A stretch of DNA of 64,000 nt from Eublepharis macularius. Taxonomy: Eukaryota > Chordata > Lepidosauria > Squamata > Eublepharidae. The translations under genes and the position numbers were made by a program. The notes beneath the pieces are model-generated. The model saw only the letters and a list, made by a program, of their open reading frames with translations, did not search any database and was not told where the DNA came from. Location: assembly GCF_028583425.1 (NCBI RefSeq), contig NC_072791.1, positions 198,748,311-198,812,310 on the forward strand, given 5' to 3'. Below are positions 23,401 through 38,400 of the stretch, piece after piece (the stretch's first letter is position 1; every line of letters starts with the position of its first letter).

Positions 23401-26400
23401 CACGTCCACTCCAGTTGCTTTTGACTTGAAACTTTAATAACTTTGGCACTTGAGCACTTTGAACTTTATAAATTAGATTTATAACATATATTGCATTTCC
23501 ATTTGCATTGCCTACAGGGGATGTTTGCCCTAGTAAGTTGCACTCTTCCCAAAATAGCAATAAGTCTTGCAGGCTTAGTAAAATTGGGAACTCCTGACCT
23601 AACCTTTATAGTTAGAATGAAGTGAGATAAAGGTGAAACATGCTCTGAGCCTTTGGTCATAAACCTAAGTAGTAAATTCAGATATCTGAGGGACGGTGTT
23701 TTATTGTACGCAATTATTGTTTCTCTTATATCAACATTCCTTTGCAGATGGAGGTTAGAACAGTGGTGGGCTCATTCCCAACCGCTTTCAGTGACCGCTT
23801 CAGAGTTCTGGAATGAGTTGTTGGTAGAGGTGTGAACTGTATAATCTCTTCCTGGACTGTATAATCTTCTGCAGGATAGTTAGAAGAGCTTTTAGCGGTT
23901 GCCTTTTTAACTGCTAGTCTTAAAAAAAAATAGATTTGGTTTTAAAAGTCTAATTGTTGGGCACATACATTGAGTTTTATTATTATTTTTACAGTCTATG
24001 TAAGACCACTTTATGTAAACTGCTGTGAGCCTGTGGTACAGGAATGTTTCAATAAATATAAGAAATCCATAATGAGCTTTAATATCAGAAACTATTAACT
24101 CTTAATATCATCACATAATGCACAATAAATTATGGCACATAATTAACACAGACTTATTAATCATATTGATTTACATTTCGCTGAAGCTGGTGGGAAACTG
24201 CAAGAAAACTTTATTTGTCCTATATAATGGATAGATTTTCATATTTTTTTTAAAATTTAGAAACTAATGCTGAATTACACTTTATTGCAAATTTTACAGG
24301 AAAATATTTTGGCCCCTGTTCTGTTGGTACAGATATTTCACCTCAGTGTGGAGGAAGGGGTCCGTGTAAATGTGGATCCTGCGCTGTCTCCCTCATTACT
24401 AGTTGTTTTCAGATTCTGGACAGCTTTTAGACTGCTGTTGTCTAGTTACTACCATACTTTCCAAATTTCTCCTTTTCAATAAAATGTACACTTGGCCCAT
24501 ATTGAATCTCTGCCAGTCTGATTTTTATCCTGGCTGTGGTGGTGAGATTCTGTTAATGGGTCTAGCCTGTCGTCTTTCCCTGGAAACTGACACTAGTTTG
24601 TTAGAACTTTTCCTAATAGATTCCACTGATGATGCACATAGAACCTAAGAGTCATTTGTCTGCTTGCTGTTGGGAGTTCTTGAACTTGGCAGTTAGTTCT
24701 AAAATGATGTTGAAATATGTCTGCTTAGCATTACTGCAAGGCTTTCCCTGTGGGGATTTTTTTTCAACATTTCATTGTTGTGTGTGTTGTAGCTATGGAA
24801 CAAGGCAGAGTCATCAGTTCACAGAGTTCCCAGCTTTCCCTTCCCTTTGCAAGTAAACCTGATCCAGTGGTTTTCTCCTCACAGGGGCCAATGTAAGAAT
24901 CAGTGTAGCCCAGCTGATTCTGTAGAGTAGAGAGAGGGGAGATCAGCAACCCTCTTGACAGTTTTTGAAATTATTCCCAGGTTGTAACATTACTTTTCAT
25001 CATCTGGTAACATCCAGATTAGATTATTGTGGTGTGCTCGCTGTGGGGCTGCCCTTGAAGGCTGTGCAGAACTTACATTTGGTACAGAATGTTGCAGCCA
25101 GAATGTTGACTGGAGTGGGTCACAAGGACTGTATCACTCCAGTCTGTTCCATCTATGCCAGCTTCCAGTTTGCTTCCAGGAAAGGGGCGGGGGGATAAAT
25201 ATGGAAGAATGAGTACTACTACTGAAGAAAGTAGGTGGAGCTGTGCTAAACTGCTGGGGCCATACGCCATCCAGTATGGACATGAGTTTTCTGGGTATAG
25301 TGTAAGATGCTAATTTTCCTGGAAGTCTTTTGAAGTCTGAATTTGAACATTGCAAGATGCTTGTATTAGGCAAAGAAATAAAAATGGGAGTGAATAGTGG
25401 GACTGATCCGGAGGAGGAAGTTGCAAACTTCTAGCAGCCTTATTTTTTGTGTGATTTTTTACTACTGAACTATTGTGTACAATTTTAACTTGCATATGTT
25501 GCTGTGCTTGGCACATAGAATAATGAAGCTGTCAACTTCATAAGATTGCTCTCATTTACAGGAGTGTATGCACCTGTATTGATTTTCCATGTTACTATAG
25601 TTGGCCTCATGTTATTTGAATATTTAGTTAATTAATTTCCTTTACACAGAGAGCATCTGGGAATTGGCACATCAGGGTAAGAGGAGTGTGATGCATATGT
25701 ATATTTTCATCCTCTCTTCTGCTACAGCAGGTCTAGCAGTGATTACCAATAGAATCTGAAACAATTGACTATACTGGAAAGAAACCCACAGCTCAGTATA
25801 GGTGATTTATTTTCTTGTATCTACTGGATCAATTTACTTACAAAGCTTTTTCTCCTGAAAAAAATATAGGCTTTTTTGAAAAAGTTGAGTGGCATCCTCT
25901 GGTAAATAATTGATATTTTTTAATCTGACAGAAGCAAAATCAATTTTAATGGGGCTAACTGAAGAATTGCTTTTGATGCAGAAATGTTGAAAAGTTTTTT
26001 TTATTGCATTCACTCTCCACCAAACTACAAAATTTTCTCTGTCTTCAGCATTTGCAGCTGATGAACCTAATTTACTGCTTTTTGTAAAAGTCCTTTAAAA
26101 CATTCTGCTCTGCAAGGGTGATAGGGGGCATAGCTTCAGATCTTCAAATGGTTTCAAGATAAGGATTCACATCAATATAGCATTCATATACATACATGAG
26201 AATCTCTTGAATGATTCCATTTCCCCATGTTACCTATTACAGCTGCTTGTGTGTATGGGGGGTTAAGGGGGGGTTAATCTTAATAACTGCAAGTCAACTT
26301 GAACTTGAAGAATGGGGCTTTCCTATTTCTAGCTCCAGTGCATCAGAAAGGCCTACTCCAGAGAGTTATGATGCCTTCAGGAGTAGCTTGGCAGGTGGCG

Positions 26401-29400
26401 TGGGGCAGTGGGAAATTACGGATGCCCTCCTGCCCACTCACAGCAACAGCATTTTGGATACAACCAATCATACGTGTGATGCAAAGGGGGGTGTTTGGTT
26501 TTCAAAATGCAGCACATGGCTAGAGATGTAAGATGCAGAGCCTGCAAATTTGAGGCCGTATTCCAGCATGGTGGATGTCTGAGCTGTTTCTGCACAAGAA
26601 AGAGTAATTACTCCTTGTAACTTACAAATCAGGGTTGAAAACTGCAGGCAGCTTTAGCCTGCTTGTATATGTACACTGTCATCTGCCTTGCCCCTCCCTC
26701 TTGCCATCCTGAGCACCCCTGGCAGAATTAACTGTGTGTTTTGCACAAGCAAGAAATCACAGCTTTGAGAAGCGCTCACTGTACTCCTGCAGATACGACA
26801 CATTCTTCTCGAATGGCCCATGTGAAGTGCAGAATTTGATCAATAATTGAGTTTCTGGCCTTGGTGGTCATGAAGGTAGGCCTGAAAGTGGTGTGGGAAA
26901 TGTCCAGGGAACATCTCACACGATACAAGAAAGGCTGGACAGAATTTCTGGTGTGGGGGAGGGGTGGGCTATATTGCCCCTTGTAGCTCCTTAGCTTTCC
27001 CAAAGACTACCAGAAATGAAATAAATGATGCAGGAGAAGGAAATGAAATGTAGTGTCAGAATTCTGCTTTTCCTTGGTGTAAGATTTGGGGGTTGTGTCT
27101 TGATGCTAAGCTGACTCACACTCCACAGAGCCTTGCTAACAGCTAAGCAGGACACCTTGCTGACTTGCAGACGGCTGTCTTCTCCGAACAATTAGAAAAA
27201 GAAACCAGCTCTGCTCTGAACGTTGTCTTAGAAACTCAGCAGAAACTAAGTGCTTCTGTAATGGAAAGATGAAATATGAATTAGCGGTACCGTGCAAATG
27301 AACATCCAGTGATTGTGCAGTATTAATGGAAAACTACAGACTGGAGGATTGTACTGGAGCCATGCAGTTTCTTAAAAGGGTGAGAACCAGTGTTCTTCTG
27401 GGACTGCTAGGGTAACATGGGTGCCAACCAACTGCTTCATGCAGCATGGTAAAGTACTAAGGGTAGAGCTATGCTAGAAGGTCCCATTTAGTAAAACTCA
27501 GTTCTTCCTTGAGAGATCTTTTAGAGGGTCATCTTTTTAAATTGGGTGACACATGCACGCGCACGCACGCACGCACGCACACAGGCTAGTGAAGCCGGTG
27601 CAAAGGGAGGGAAAGCAAGCCAAAGCAAGAACAAGATAAGCTTCGAGTCTTTCATGAAGCTGCCTCTTCACACTCTTAAGTGTCTGCTGTTGAACGTTTG
27701 ACTTAGCCTTAGTCAGGCACAGTGGGTTGGCTCTGGTCAAAAGTCTATGAGTGCAGTTCCCACCTCCTGCAGCAGCCCTCCATCTTTCCCTTTATGTTGC
27801 TCTTGGGAGGTCCCCCCGGGAGCCACATTTCAGGAGGGCATTTGAGACTGCTTTGGGAGCAGGGAGGCAGGGAAGTTGCACACCTGTGTACACAGTTTAG
27901 ATGAGATCGAGCTCCTTTGATTGTCAGCCCACCAGAGTTTCGTTCCTTGAGCTGTGATGGTGAACCTTTCTCTCTTGACTATCACACAAGTCAGATTTGT
28001 CCTGTAATTTCCTATTGAAGGAATCAGCACAGAATTCTCTGAGCTCGGCAACACCATTTCCAGGCCGTACCAGCTGCCTCAGATCATTTCTAGTTTCTTT
28101 CCCTCTCAGAGATAGATCTTTCGGTTCTAGATACTCTTCTGTATGTGAAGTAGTTGAATTCACAAGAGGTGAAACGGGTTTTTGAGGAGGAGGGGGTAAG
28201 GCCTAGAGTTTTGGGTGAGCGGAGGAATAATAAGGGCTCAAGTTGCCAAATGGTAGCATGAACGGGATTTCAAAGTCCGCCATCCTTGACCTGTAAGCTG
28301 TAAGTGGCAGATGGGCTTGGCTGATACTAATCTGGAGAAAGTGGTTTGAGGATGGAAATTCAACCCTTATTTTCTAGGAGACCACAAAGCTTGGCTTGTG
28401 GAGTGCAATCTTTTGGACCTGCTGTTTGACAAGAAGGGTTTATGGGGAGTGAGGGGAGTGTGCGAGTGTGGCCGTGTTCATATGTTTGTGAGTAACCCTT
28501 CCTCCTCCTATGACATCGATGCATTCCAGCACAAGCCACCATCTAGCACTGCTCTGAGGAGGCATGCTGTTCCTTTCTGTGTTGGCAGCAGATCTTTGAA
28601 AATTTGCTTCCCTTGCGGCAGAGTGTCCTGGAGGCCTTCCCTGCATCCTGGTGACAGTATTCATAGATCTCTGTTTTGAGCATCTCAGGTTGAGAAACTC
28701 TCTCACTTTTGGCCGTCAAGCCCTTTGTGCGTTCTCACCAGTTTCTCATGCACTCTTTTGTTTTTGCAGGTGCAAGAAAATTCACCAGGACACAGAGCTG
28801 GATTGGAGCCGTTCTTTGATTTTATTGTTTCCATTAATGGCTCAAGACTAGTAAGTTCCTTTCTGAAATCAAATTGATGTTCCTGTGGCATTCATGAGCT
28901 GGTCTAAAAATTAAAATCCCAACTTTCTAGCTTGCCATTCATGAATAACTACCGGTGTGCTTTTATATTAAAACTCTATAATGATGTGATGTGCTGGCTG
29001 CAGTCCTAGTTGTAGAGCCATTTATGTCATGGATATATTTTTTTTAATCCATTTATTATTTAGCTTCTTCCTGAATAAAGCTTGTTTCTAGAGCCATAAA
29101 AAGTGTATTTGGCTGTACCAGTGAATTTCTCCTGCCTCTTTTCCCCCTCTCAGAGCCCTGGCAATTTGGTGTTGGGAGTCTTGTGGCCAAAATGCTAAGA
29201 GGCTGCAGCGAAGAGAGGGAATTGGGCGACCTTACTTCCTCTTCCCTTTTGTTCCAATGGACTCTCTTGCATCCGTGGACACATTGACACCAGAAGAGAG
29301 AGCTTAGCCGGCCTGACATTCCCCCTTGTCTGCTGTAGCCTCCTCCACAAGCCTCCTGCAATTTCCAGCATCAACGTCTTGGAAGTTTTGGGGGGCTGGT

Positions 29401-32400
29401 GGAGGTCATGGGAGGAGGGCAAGATCTGGACGCGCTGCTGCATTTGGCAATTCATGAGATGCGGTCCCCTGATTTAAAAGTGAATGGAGTCGTTTTACCA
29501 TCTTGCAGACTATTCTGTAAGAGTGTTAAATAAGTAACTTGCTACTTTTATTGTTTTAGACAATGAGATACGATGTGTTGCTTATTTTTAGACTGAGCAG
29601 TACTCATGATGAAATAGGGTCTCTCTCTCACAACTTCTGGGCATGGTAGGTTTTTGTAGAGCGATGCTGGTGTGATTAACACTTAGAAGGTGCTGCTTTG
29701 TTCCCTTCCAGCTGCAGTCTGCTGCTTTTTTGTTAGATAATTGCCTTGTTTCTCTGCAGGCAGCAGGCCACAAAATTAAATAATCTCCAGAAGCGAGAAC
29801 TGGGAAGTTACTAGGTTGATCAGGAGTAAAGGTCACCCAGGTGGATCAGCGTGTGACACTTGTGTGGTGACTTGCTAGCCCCTGGGCCCCAGTAGCAACT
29901 TGGAATGATGACCAACAAAGATATTTTCCTTAGTTTAAGTTTTTATTTTTTAATGGAAATTGAATTCTGTTGGTGACCTAAGCATCTGCAGTGGAAACTT
30001 GCATAGGGCTTGGTGATGTGTACTTCAAATTCCTTAGATAGCAAAGCATGCAGAAATAGCAAACCAGGATCCTAGTTTTGAATATTAGCACTAGGATGTC
30101 TCCTGCAGAACAGCATACTATCCCAGTTGCTGAAATCATTTTTCATGGTTTTGACCTAGCACATCACGCCATACTTTGTTTCGCTAAGCATGGATTCTTA
30201 CACCCAAGTTTAGTCCTGGATATTTTTAATGATTTTTTAAAAATCCAGCTTTATCATCATCTACTTCTGCTTTTTCTGTGAAAATGCCTTTTAAAATGTG
30301 CCATAACGGTGAATGCAACTGCAAATGAAAATTGTGCTGCTTCTTTTCCCCCCCACCAGAATAAAGACAACGACACACTCAAGGACTTGCTGAAAGCAAA
30401 TGTGGAGAAGCCTGTTAAGATGCTGGTCTATAGCAGCAAGACTCTGGAGCTCAGGGAGACGTCAGTGACTCCCAGCAATATGTGGGGTGGGCAGGGGCTT
30501 CTGGGAGTCAGCATTCGTTTTTGCAGCTTTGACGGAGCCAATGAAAATGTCTGGCATGTGCTGGTAAGTGAGGGGAAAATGTTTTTTTTCCTCTTAGTGG
30601 AAAAATCCGGTGCCAGATTTTCCTGACTTTTGCATCTTTAGCAGTCAACAGGAGCGCAAGCATGCGGACCCAGGTCCTTTGGCAGTTTGTCTCCCATAAG
30701 CCTTGGTTGAAACAAATGGGAGCTGCATAGGACACAGTTTGTGTGTACAACGCCTAAATGTAAACATGCTGCTCTCTGAATCGTGCCTGTTTCTAATTTC
30801 TCCCTTTGCTTACCGAGTGTTAATCAGTCCATTCAGTGCATTCGCTGATTTACTCAAGCCCTGTCTGTGCAGCTGAAATAGCTTTGCTTATGTTGTGGTT
30901 CTGGTGTGCAAAGGGTTTGTTTACAGGGGTGTCAAATTGTGTACCACAAACATTTAATGCATGTGTGACTGTGAACTGTGTTACCCCAAAGGTGTCCCCC
31001 CATCCCTTGCAGCATTCAGTGCACAAGTTTGCACCCGGACACTGTGTGTTTGTATGCATCCTTCTATTGCTGCTCCAGTTCTCTGAACTGGGGGTAATTG
31101 TTGGTACCCTGAATATCAGCTTTATCTCATATTTGTTAGAGAAGCCCTGGGAAAACACTGTCTTGTTGGCTAACCAGATGAGAAATAGGAACAGATCTAC
31201 ATGTCCAACCTAGTGTAACTTTGCTTTGGCTCTTCAATATGTTCAATTTAAAATATTTTACCTTAAAGTAGTATAATGCAAAGGCTGACATTTTATTTCC
31301 TGCTCTGTTCACAAAAAGACAGAGATAAACTGCAGGTCGATGGCTGTCCAGGTACTTGTTAAGAGAACTGGGCTGAGGAAAGTGGAGACAAGAGGACCTC
31401 TTGTGTACAGTTGGCTTGGGATGTGGGGGCTTTTTAACCAACATTTGATGCTGTCTTCTGTAACTTTTCTAGTTTAGTTGAAACTTTTATTTCCTCTCAA
31501 TTTTATGTCTTGAAACTAGGAAGTTGAACCGAATTCTCCTGCTGCACTTGCAGGTCTTAGACCTCACAGCGACTACATAATTGGAGCAGATACTGTCATG
31601 AATGAGGTAAATGGGTATTTCATTTATTAAGTACGCAGTGGTGGGGATTCCTCAGCCCCCATGGCATATCTTTCAGCATTCTGTTGATGTTGATAGAAAA
31701 CACCTTGGAGTATTGGCTGTTTCAGTGGAACTGAACATTCAGTTCTCCTTTTTGTATTTAAGTTGAAATACTAGCTATTGAAGTAAATGGCCCAGTTCTG
31801 CACCTCCAAAGATAGAGCATCTCTGACTGTATTTGAAGGGCTGTGGCAGACACAGAGCTGCTGAGATGCCAGTTTACGCACGTTACAAGTCAGCTTCAAA
31901 ATTACTGTTTTCTTTTTCAGTCGGAAGATTTATTCTCTCTTATCGAGACGCATGAAAGCAAACCATTAAAGCTTTATGTGTACAACACAGACACAGATAA
32001 TTGCCGGGAGGTGGTTATTACACCAAACTCTGCATGGGGTGGAGAAGGAAGGTAAGTGGCATTATTAGTGAGAGCCAGGCACGGTTTCTGGGTTGGTCCT
32101 GCTCAGGTCTGTATCAGAAGATGAGACTGGAATGATGGTTGGGAGGGGCAGACATTTGTTGCACACCTTCAAGTGGTGGAGCATTGAAGATCCCAACATC
32201 TTCTATGCTGGCAGTTGCGCAATTACTGCCCTCGTTAGTGCAGGACAGAACAGAATAGGTTACAGGATTTTTGCCTGTGCATTGTGGGAATGGTAAGTAA
32301 GGGCTATTATTTTCCATTTATTTGAGTGGAAGAACTAACTCAGGTACTTCCAAGATGTTAAGCAACTGAGATACATAAATCAGCTTTACCAGGTTATTGA

Positions 32401-35400
32401 GTTGACAATAATAATCAGGACTTACTGTCAGTATAATCAGATTTTTAAAAATAACAGTTCATTCTGTGACATTAGATTTGTGTGGAATGTGCAATTTAAT
32501 GCCAGTTTCCATCTAACTTGTAATTTCTGATACGCTGCCTTCCCTTTTATATAAACCTTATAAAATTTGTATAAAAGATTCCATGCAACCTTTATTCTTT
32601 TCATAACAGTATACAGTAGACAGCTAATGTTTGGTATAATCGTATGGGTCAAGGGTCATGACACCAGCAAGCCGTTCTAATTGGCTGTCTTCCAGTGTCA
32701 AAAACCTGATGTCAAACAGATTAGCTTCACAGTTGCCATTTGAACACAGATACATTTCCAATAAAGGCTGCTGCTCAGGAAAGATCCTATGCTGACGAAT
32801 TGCTAGGTTTGGGGGGCCATCTAACTTGATTTTTTTTTACATTCCTATTTTAAAAGCCTAGGCTGCGGCATTGGTTATGGATACCTGCATCGGATACCAA
32901 CACGCCCTTTTGAAGAGGGAAAGAAAATTTCTCTCCCAGGACAATTGTCTAATACATCTATTAGCCCATTCAGAGATGGCTTTACAGAGGTAAGTCGTAA
33001 TGCTTTTTTCATTCTTTTTTGTGATCCTAAATACTTAAGGCAAAGGGACCATCCCTGCAAGAGCTGCTTAATATAGTGCGGTGATGTGTCTTTTCTAAGT
33101 ACAAATTGGATGGTACTGTCTTGAGGTTGGCCCACGGCTAAGGGCTTTACTGTCTTCTGTCATGAATATCGCTGGAGTGGCACAGTGTACAATGTCATCC
33201 TTTCTCTTTTCGTAATCAGGTTCAGCTGTCATCAGTAAACCCCCCATCCTCGTTACCGCCTGGAACAGCAGGAACCGAACAGGGTCTGGCTGGACTCTCC
33301 ATTAGCTCAACTCCTTCTGTCACAAATGTGCCCAATACAGGTTTGTCTTCTGTGATCATGTCGTCATTGAACAAAAGTATTAAGATGAGCTTTAAGGCCT
33401 GGTTTCCCCTGTTTTGAAAATATAAGTGGTGGCGGCAGGAAAAAGCCAGTGCCTTGTTAACCTGTTTCCTATGATGATATTAAGTGCTGCATTTGAAGAT
33501 TGGGAGACGGGGTATTCGGAATTCCATGCAGCGAGTCTGTTCCTTTCTCAGGATAGCTATTCTAACAATATGAGGGGCAGAATACTCCCTGCTGCCAGAT
33601 ACTTTAGAAGTGTGGTAAGATAGAAGGGGGTAGGGGTATACATGAATGCTGTCAAAGAAGAAAATGGATTGGGCTGCAAGATTTGATTTCTTATAAGGCC
33701 ATTTCCACATGGGCTATTTTCCCCAGGTTCAATTTCCCCCTGCTTTTTCAGAGCATCAAGGTACATTTGTATACCTCCCAGGGTATCCACAGCTGTTCTC
33801 CAGTCATTCCCAAAACTGCTTTGCTGTGAAGTTTTGGGAAAGATCGCAGCAAATCCTAGATAGTTGCCAAGTGGGTGGGAAAATTTGGATTTTCCAAGTC
33901 CCACCCACACAGTAGCCATTTTCTCCTCCCATCACCTGGTGGCTTTTTGTGACTTTTTAAACAGATGAGTGTTAACAGGATATTCAGTCTTGTGTATCAG
34001 GTTCTCCAGATTCTTAGCTTTCATTTTTTTTAAAGTAAGCCTCTGTCCCCTATTGTTGTTGCAGAGATATAAGAGAAAAGGCATATCTCTGCAACAAAAA
34101 GTACTGAATTTTTTAAAATGACAACTAAGTCTCCAGAGCAGCGGTTCCCAACTTTTTTGGTATGGTGGCCCGGCCCACAAATCCAAATTTACCTCCTATG
34201 ATGACTCATCCAGGGCTGACTCAAGACACTGAGATGGCATGGCGGGGTAGTGGTGCTGGGTTGAGGAGATATGGGAAGGTGGCAGATATCAGCAAAGAGG
34301 TGAGTGGCAAGTGGCTCAGTGAAGAATGTCTCACACAGTAGGTAGAGGGTAGTGAGGACTACTGTTTTGTTGGGATAATAATGACATACTTTGTAAACCG
34401 CTCTGAGTGGGTGTTAAGTTGTCCTGAAGGGCGGTATGTAAATCAAATGTTGTTGTTGTTGTTGTTGTTGTTGTTATTCCCCCTTCTTCCAGCTACTCTT
34501 GTAATGTTGCTCGTTGCCAGACAGGTTTTTCCTTTCATTATTGTCACAAAGAGGGAGGGCAAGGCAAGAATGTGAGAACCTGGAAAGGAAGAAGAGGATA
34601 GAAAGAAAAGAGTGCAAAGAGCAGGAACAGCCATTAGGGACTTTTAGAGGCTCCGTGACCTACTTTTGGGTCCCATCCTACCAGTTGGGAGACAGTGCTC
34701 CAGAGAACCGAATACACACATTGTTACATTGATACAGTGATATCCAAGTTACAGATTTTTTAAAAAAACTGAAAAGCCCTACCTGGGGTGACTGCTGCTG
34801 GTGGACTGGGGCAGGGAAACTGTGAGGAAACCTGCCATGTGGAAGTCCCATTGCTGCTGCGCAGTATCAGCAGCCTTACCAGCAACAGCGAAATTTAAAA
34901 AGCTTTCCCCCCTGTGAAAAACACTTAAGTCTCCTTAAAGGACTGGACTGTTGATACTTTCATTCCATCCTGACTCAGGCATGTGCAGTGTTCTATAATA
35001 TATTCTTTCTCTGTTTTATCATGCAGTTTTAATAGTCCAGTGAAGCAGTCTGGGCTAACACTGAATTGCCTGGAAAGCTTCATAGGGTTTGAGTTATTTT
35101 GAATGAAAGCTGATATAGTTTTGATGGCAGTCGGGAGGAAATGGGTATTGATGGGAAATGGGTTCAGACTAGTATTATCAAAAAGAATGTGTTGAATCCT
35201 GAGGTGCTTTCCAGCCTTAAGAACACATTATATAGGGGAAAACACGTTTCAGAATACATTTGTGATTCGTTTATGCCTTCTGTTTTGGAATGCTGGAAAG
35301 TATATTCTGCCCTCATCTATGACTGGAAACATTCAGGCTTCACATTAACAAATGTTCGTCATAAGAAATAGCTTGGAATAAAATGCTAATGAAGAGGCTA

Positions 35401-38400
35401 GTTGAAGCTCCATTTCTCTTACAAAATGCTCCTGACTCGTGAATGTTGTGTGCTTGAAAACAGTGTGTGAAATAAAAATTGGCTTGCTTTTCCTTAGGTG
35501 TCCCTACAGTACCGTTATTACCACCCCCAGTTAATCAGACTATTGCTCCAGTGCCACCAGTGAACACAGCTACCACGTTACCAGGTAAGTGGCAAGGACA
35601 TAAAGGGGCGGAGGGGAATGTGAATTATGGCACAAACAAAATTACAAAAGGTGATCTAGTCAGAGGGCAGAGAGTATTTGGTTTTTTTCTATTTTCAGTT
35701 CTATAAAACATCAAAAAATAGAATGACTCTGATGTAATCACAACTTTGTGGTGGTTATATATATATCATATTCAGATATGATTTTAACCTTGTTCTTCCT
35801 GAGCTTTTCTGAAGAGAAACTGGAATTCCAATTAGCGATTGCTTGCATAGTATTAATAAAGAACAGAATTGTTGATCAAAAATGCATTTGAGATAATCAT
35901 TTCATTTACTTATTTGAGTAGATATACATTTTATTATATAACCTCAACTCAGATTCCTATTTGGGATACTGCAAAACGTGAAAGGCTTCTTACAACGTCA
36001 TAAACGAGCTGTGCCCTGTTTTATGTTTTCATGTACCAACGTGTGAGAGGAAGAACGACCTCAAGTAAGAGTGCCCTTAATAGCCTCCCTAACAGTTAAT
36101 ATTGGCCTCTATTTGGATAACCAATAAAAACTTTAGCTGGTTAATTTCCCACTTAAGCCAAATAAAAGTTGCCGTCAGTTGAGAATCTAAAATGAAGTAG
36201 AGATTCCTGAAGGTGCAAGCATCTATTTAAAAAGTTTAAGAAAATAGTCTAAAATACAACATCCTAAATCCAGGGATTTTAAGAAAAAAATATAGAGAAC
36301 ATCAATCCAAACAAAAAGTTCCCAGTAATATTGTTTTAAAGCAACAATATTAATGCTAAAAACTAGAAGGCAAAAGCTTTTCTGAGGAGGAAAGTCTTGT
36401 TTGGCTTTCTGCATGTCTGGAGCCAACCAGCCAGAAGGGCAAGTGCCAAAAAGAGGAACACCAGCCAAGAAGCCATGAGTCAGTTGTCATCTGCCAAGCT
36501 TCAGAAGGTGTTCCAGCATGTGGCTTGCCTAGTGACACACAGCTACGGGCTTGGATCCTGTGAGAAGTCTTGGCTGACAGAAGGGATTTCCATCAGCCGC
36601 GTGGGACTTCCTTGTCTTGTACATTGCAGAATGCCCCCTGAAATGCTGCTCCCAGGAGACGGGGGATCTCAAGAACAGCATGGGGGGTGGGGGGCGCTTA
36701 GAGGTCTGCAGCTCCCTGGTTGTATCAGAAATTTTCTACTAGATCCAACTCACTTTACTTGGGTAAATGACCCGGAAAGAGCATCCAAGCTATTTTCATT
36801 CTAGAAAGAGAATGAATGAATGAATGAATGAATGAATGAATGAATGAATGAATGAATGAATGAATGAATACATAAGACCATTTTCATTTCAAATTCCTCA
36901 TAGTTGAGGAACACAAAGTGAGCTTTATAGGAGTTTGTTAAAATACTTTGATAATAGATTTCATTGGATACTGTATGTATGTTGTGATGCGCAAAGCTAC
37001 TGTTTTGCTGCCATAGCAAGTCAGCGTATGTGGTGGCTGCCAGAATTTTCCAATGCTGGGAGGAGCATGCTGGAGCCCTGTATGTGGGCGTGAGAGAGCG
37101 AAACGATAATACTGGAGATTCCTAAACTTCTCATCCAAAACGTTAAAATAATCATGTAGTTTAATGGTTGTTAGTTTTTAAAAGAATAATCTTTATTTCC
37201 TTGCTGTCCTGTATTGTTTGTACAATATGCACGAAAGCTATAGGAAAGGTTCTTTTCTAATGTCTGAAATAGCTAAACTCTGTGCATGAAACCTTCATTT
37301 GGGAAGCAGGTAGGTTTTCCAATGACTTTTTCATAATCGATGTGCTGCTTTTGATATTTTCTCTTTACCATGAGGACCTTGATCCAGAGGGAGGGTGGGC
37401 ACGGGCGGTACATTCATGCGCCTGCAGCATCAGATGGTTGGCACAGTCAGTGCTGAAAGGGCTGCTCCCATCTGCAAGCACCCTCCCTCCGCTTCTCCTC
37501 TCCCTCCCTTGAAATAATCAGCATGATTACAGTGAGCTGTTCTCGCTTATCTCATCGCAGCTGTGCACACAATTCCTACAGAAGCTGGCCTCTTTGGGCG
37601 TGCTACAATGTTAGAATCACTGGGCACAGATCTCTCTCAAGCACATTCATTTAAAACGTCACTTTTTCCTTGGTGTTTAATACAATTTATACAATTTTTG
37701 AAATGTAATGCCTGTATGTAGTTTTCATACCTTTTTTGGTTTGTTTTTCTGTATTACATTTTTATTTTCCCTTCAGGGCTGATGCCGTTACCAGCTGGTT
37801 TACCAACTGGGCTTCCCAATCTGGGTAATATCCCAAATCTTAACTTGCCTGCCCCACACTTAATTCCTGGTCCTGGATTAACAGACATTGGGCATCCTGG
37901 TATGTTCCTACAAATTTACTACTGCCTTCTGATAAACTGTTTCTGATTACAGTATTGTTTCCTTCATAGCCTGAAAGATAATGTGGCATTTATTTGTTTG
38001 CCCAGTGAATAATATGGGATTATTGTCATAACTCTTGTGTGTTGGAGTTTCATAGGAGCACAGAAAGCATAGAATGTGATATTGGGCACAGAATTCAATC
38101 AAAAACCTTGGCTGTAATTTCTTCTAAAGGAGCAAGTGTCTAGTGCCAGTGTGGCATAATGGTTAGACTTAAACAGGAGAGACATGTTCAGAGACCTGCT
38201 CAGCTATGAACCTAACCTTAGGCCAATCACTTTCCTTCCAAACTAGAGGAAAATAAAATTTCTAGTAGATGGGTACAGGGTTTCAGTGCATTCTGTAGCT
38301 GCTTGCCACTTGTTGTGGAGTGCAAAAATAGTGACAGTTGAAGAATAAACTCTGCAAAATAAGAATTGCGCAGATTTGGACAACTTTCATAATTTCTACA

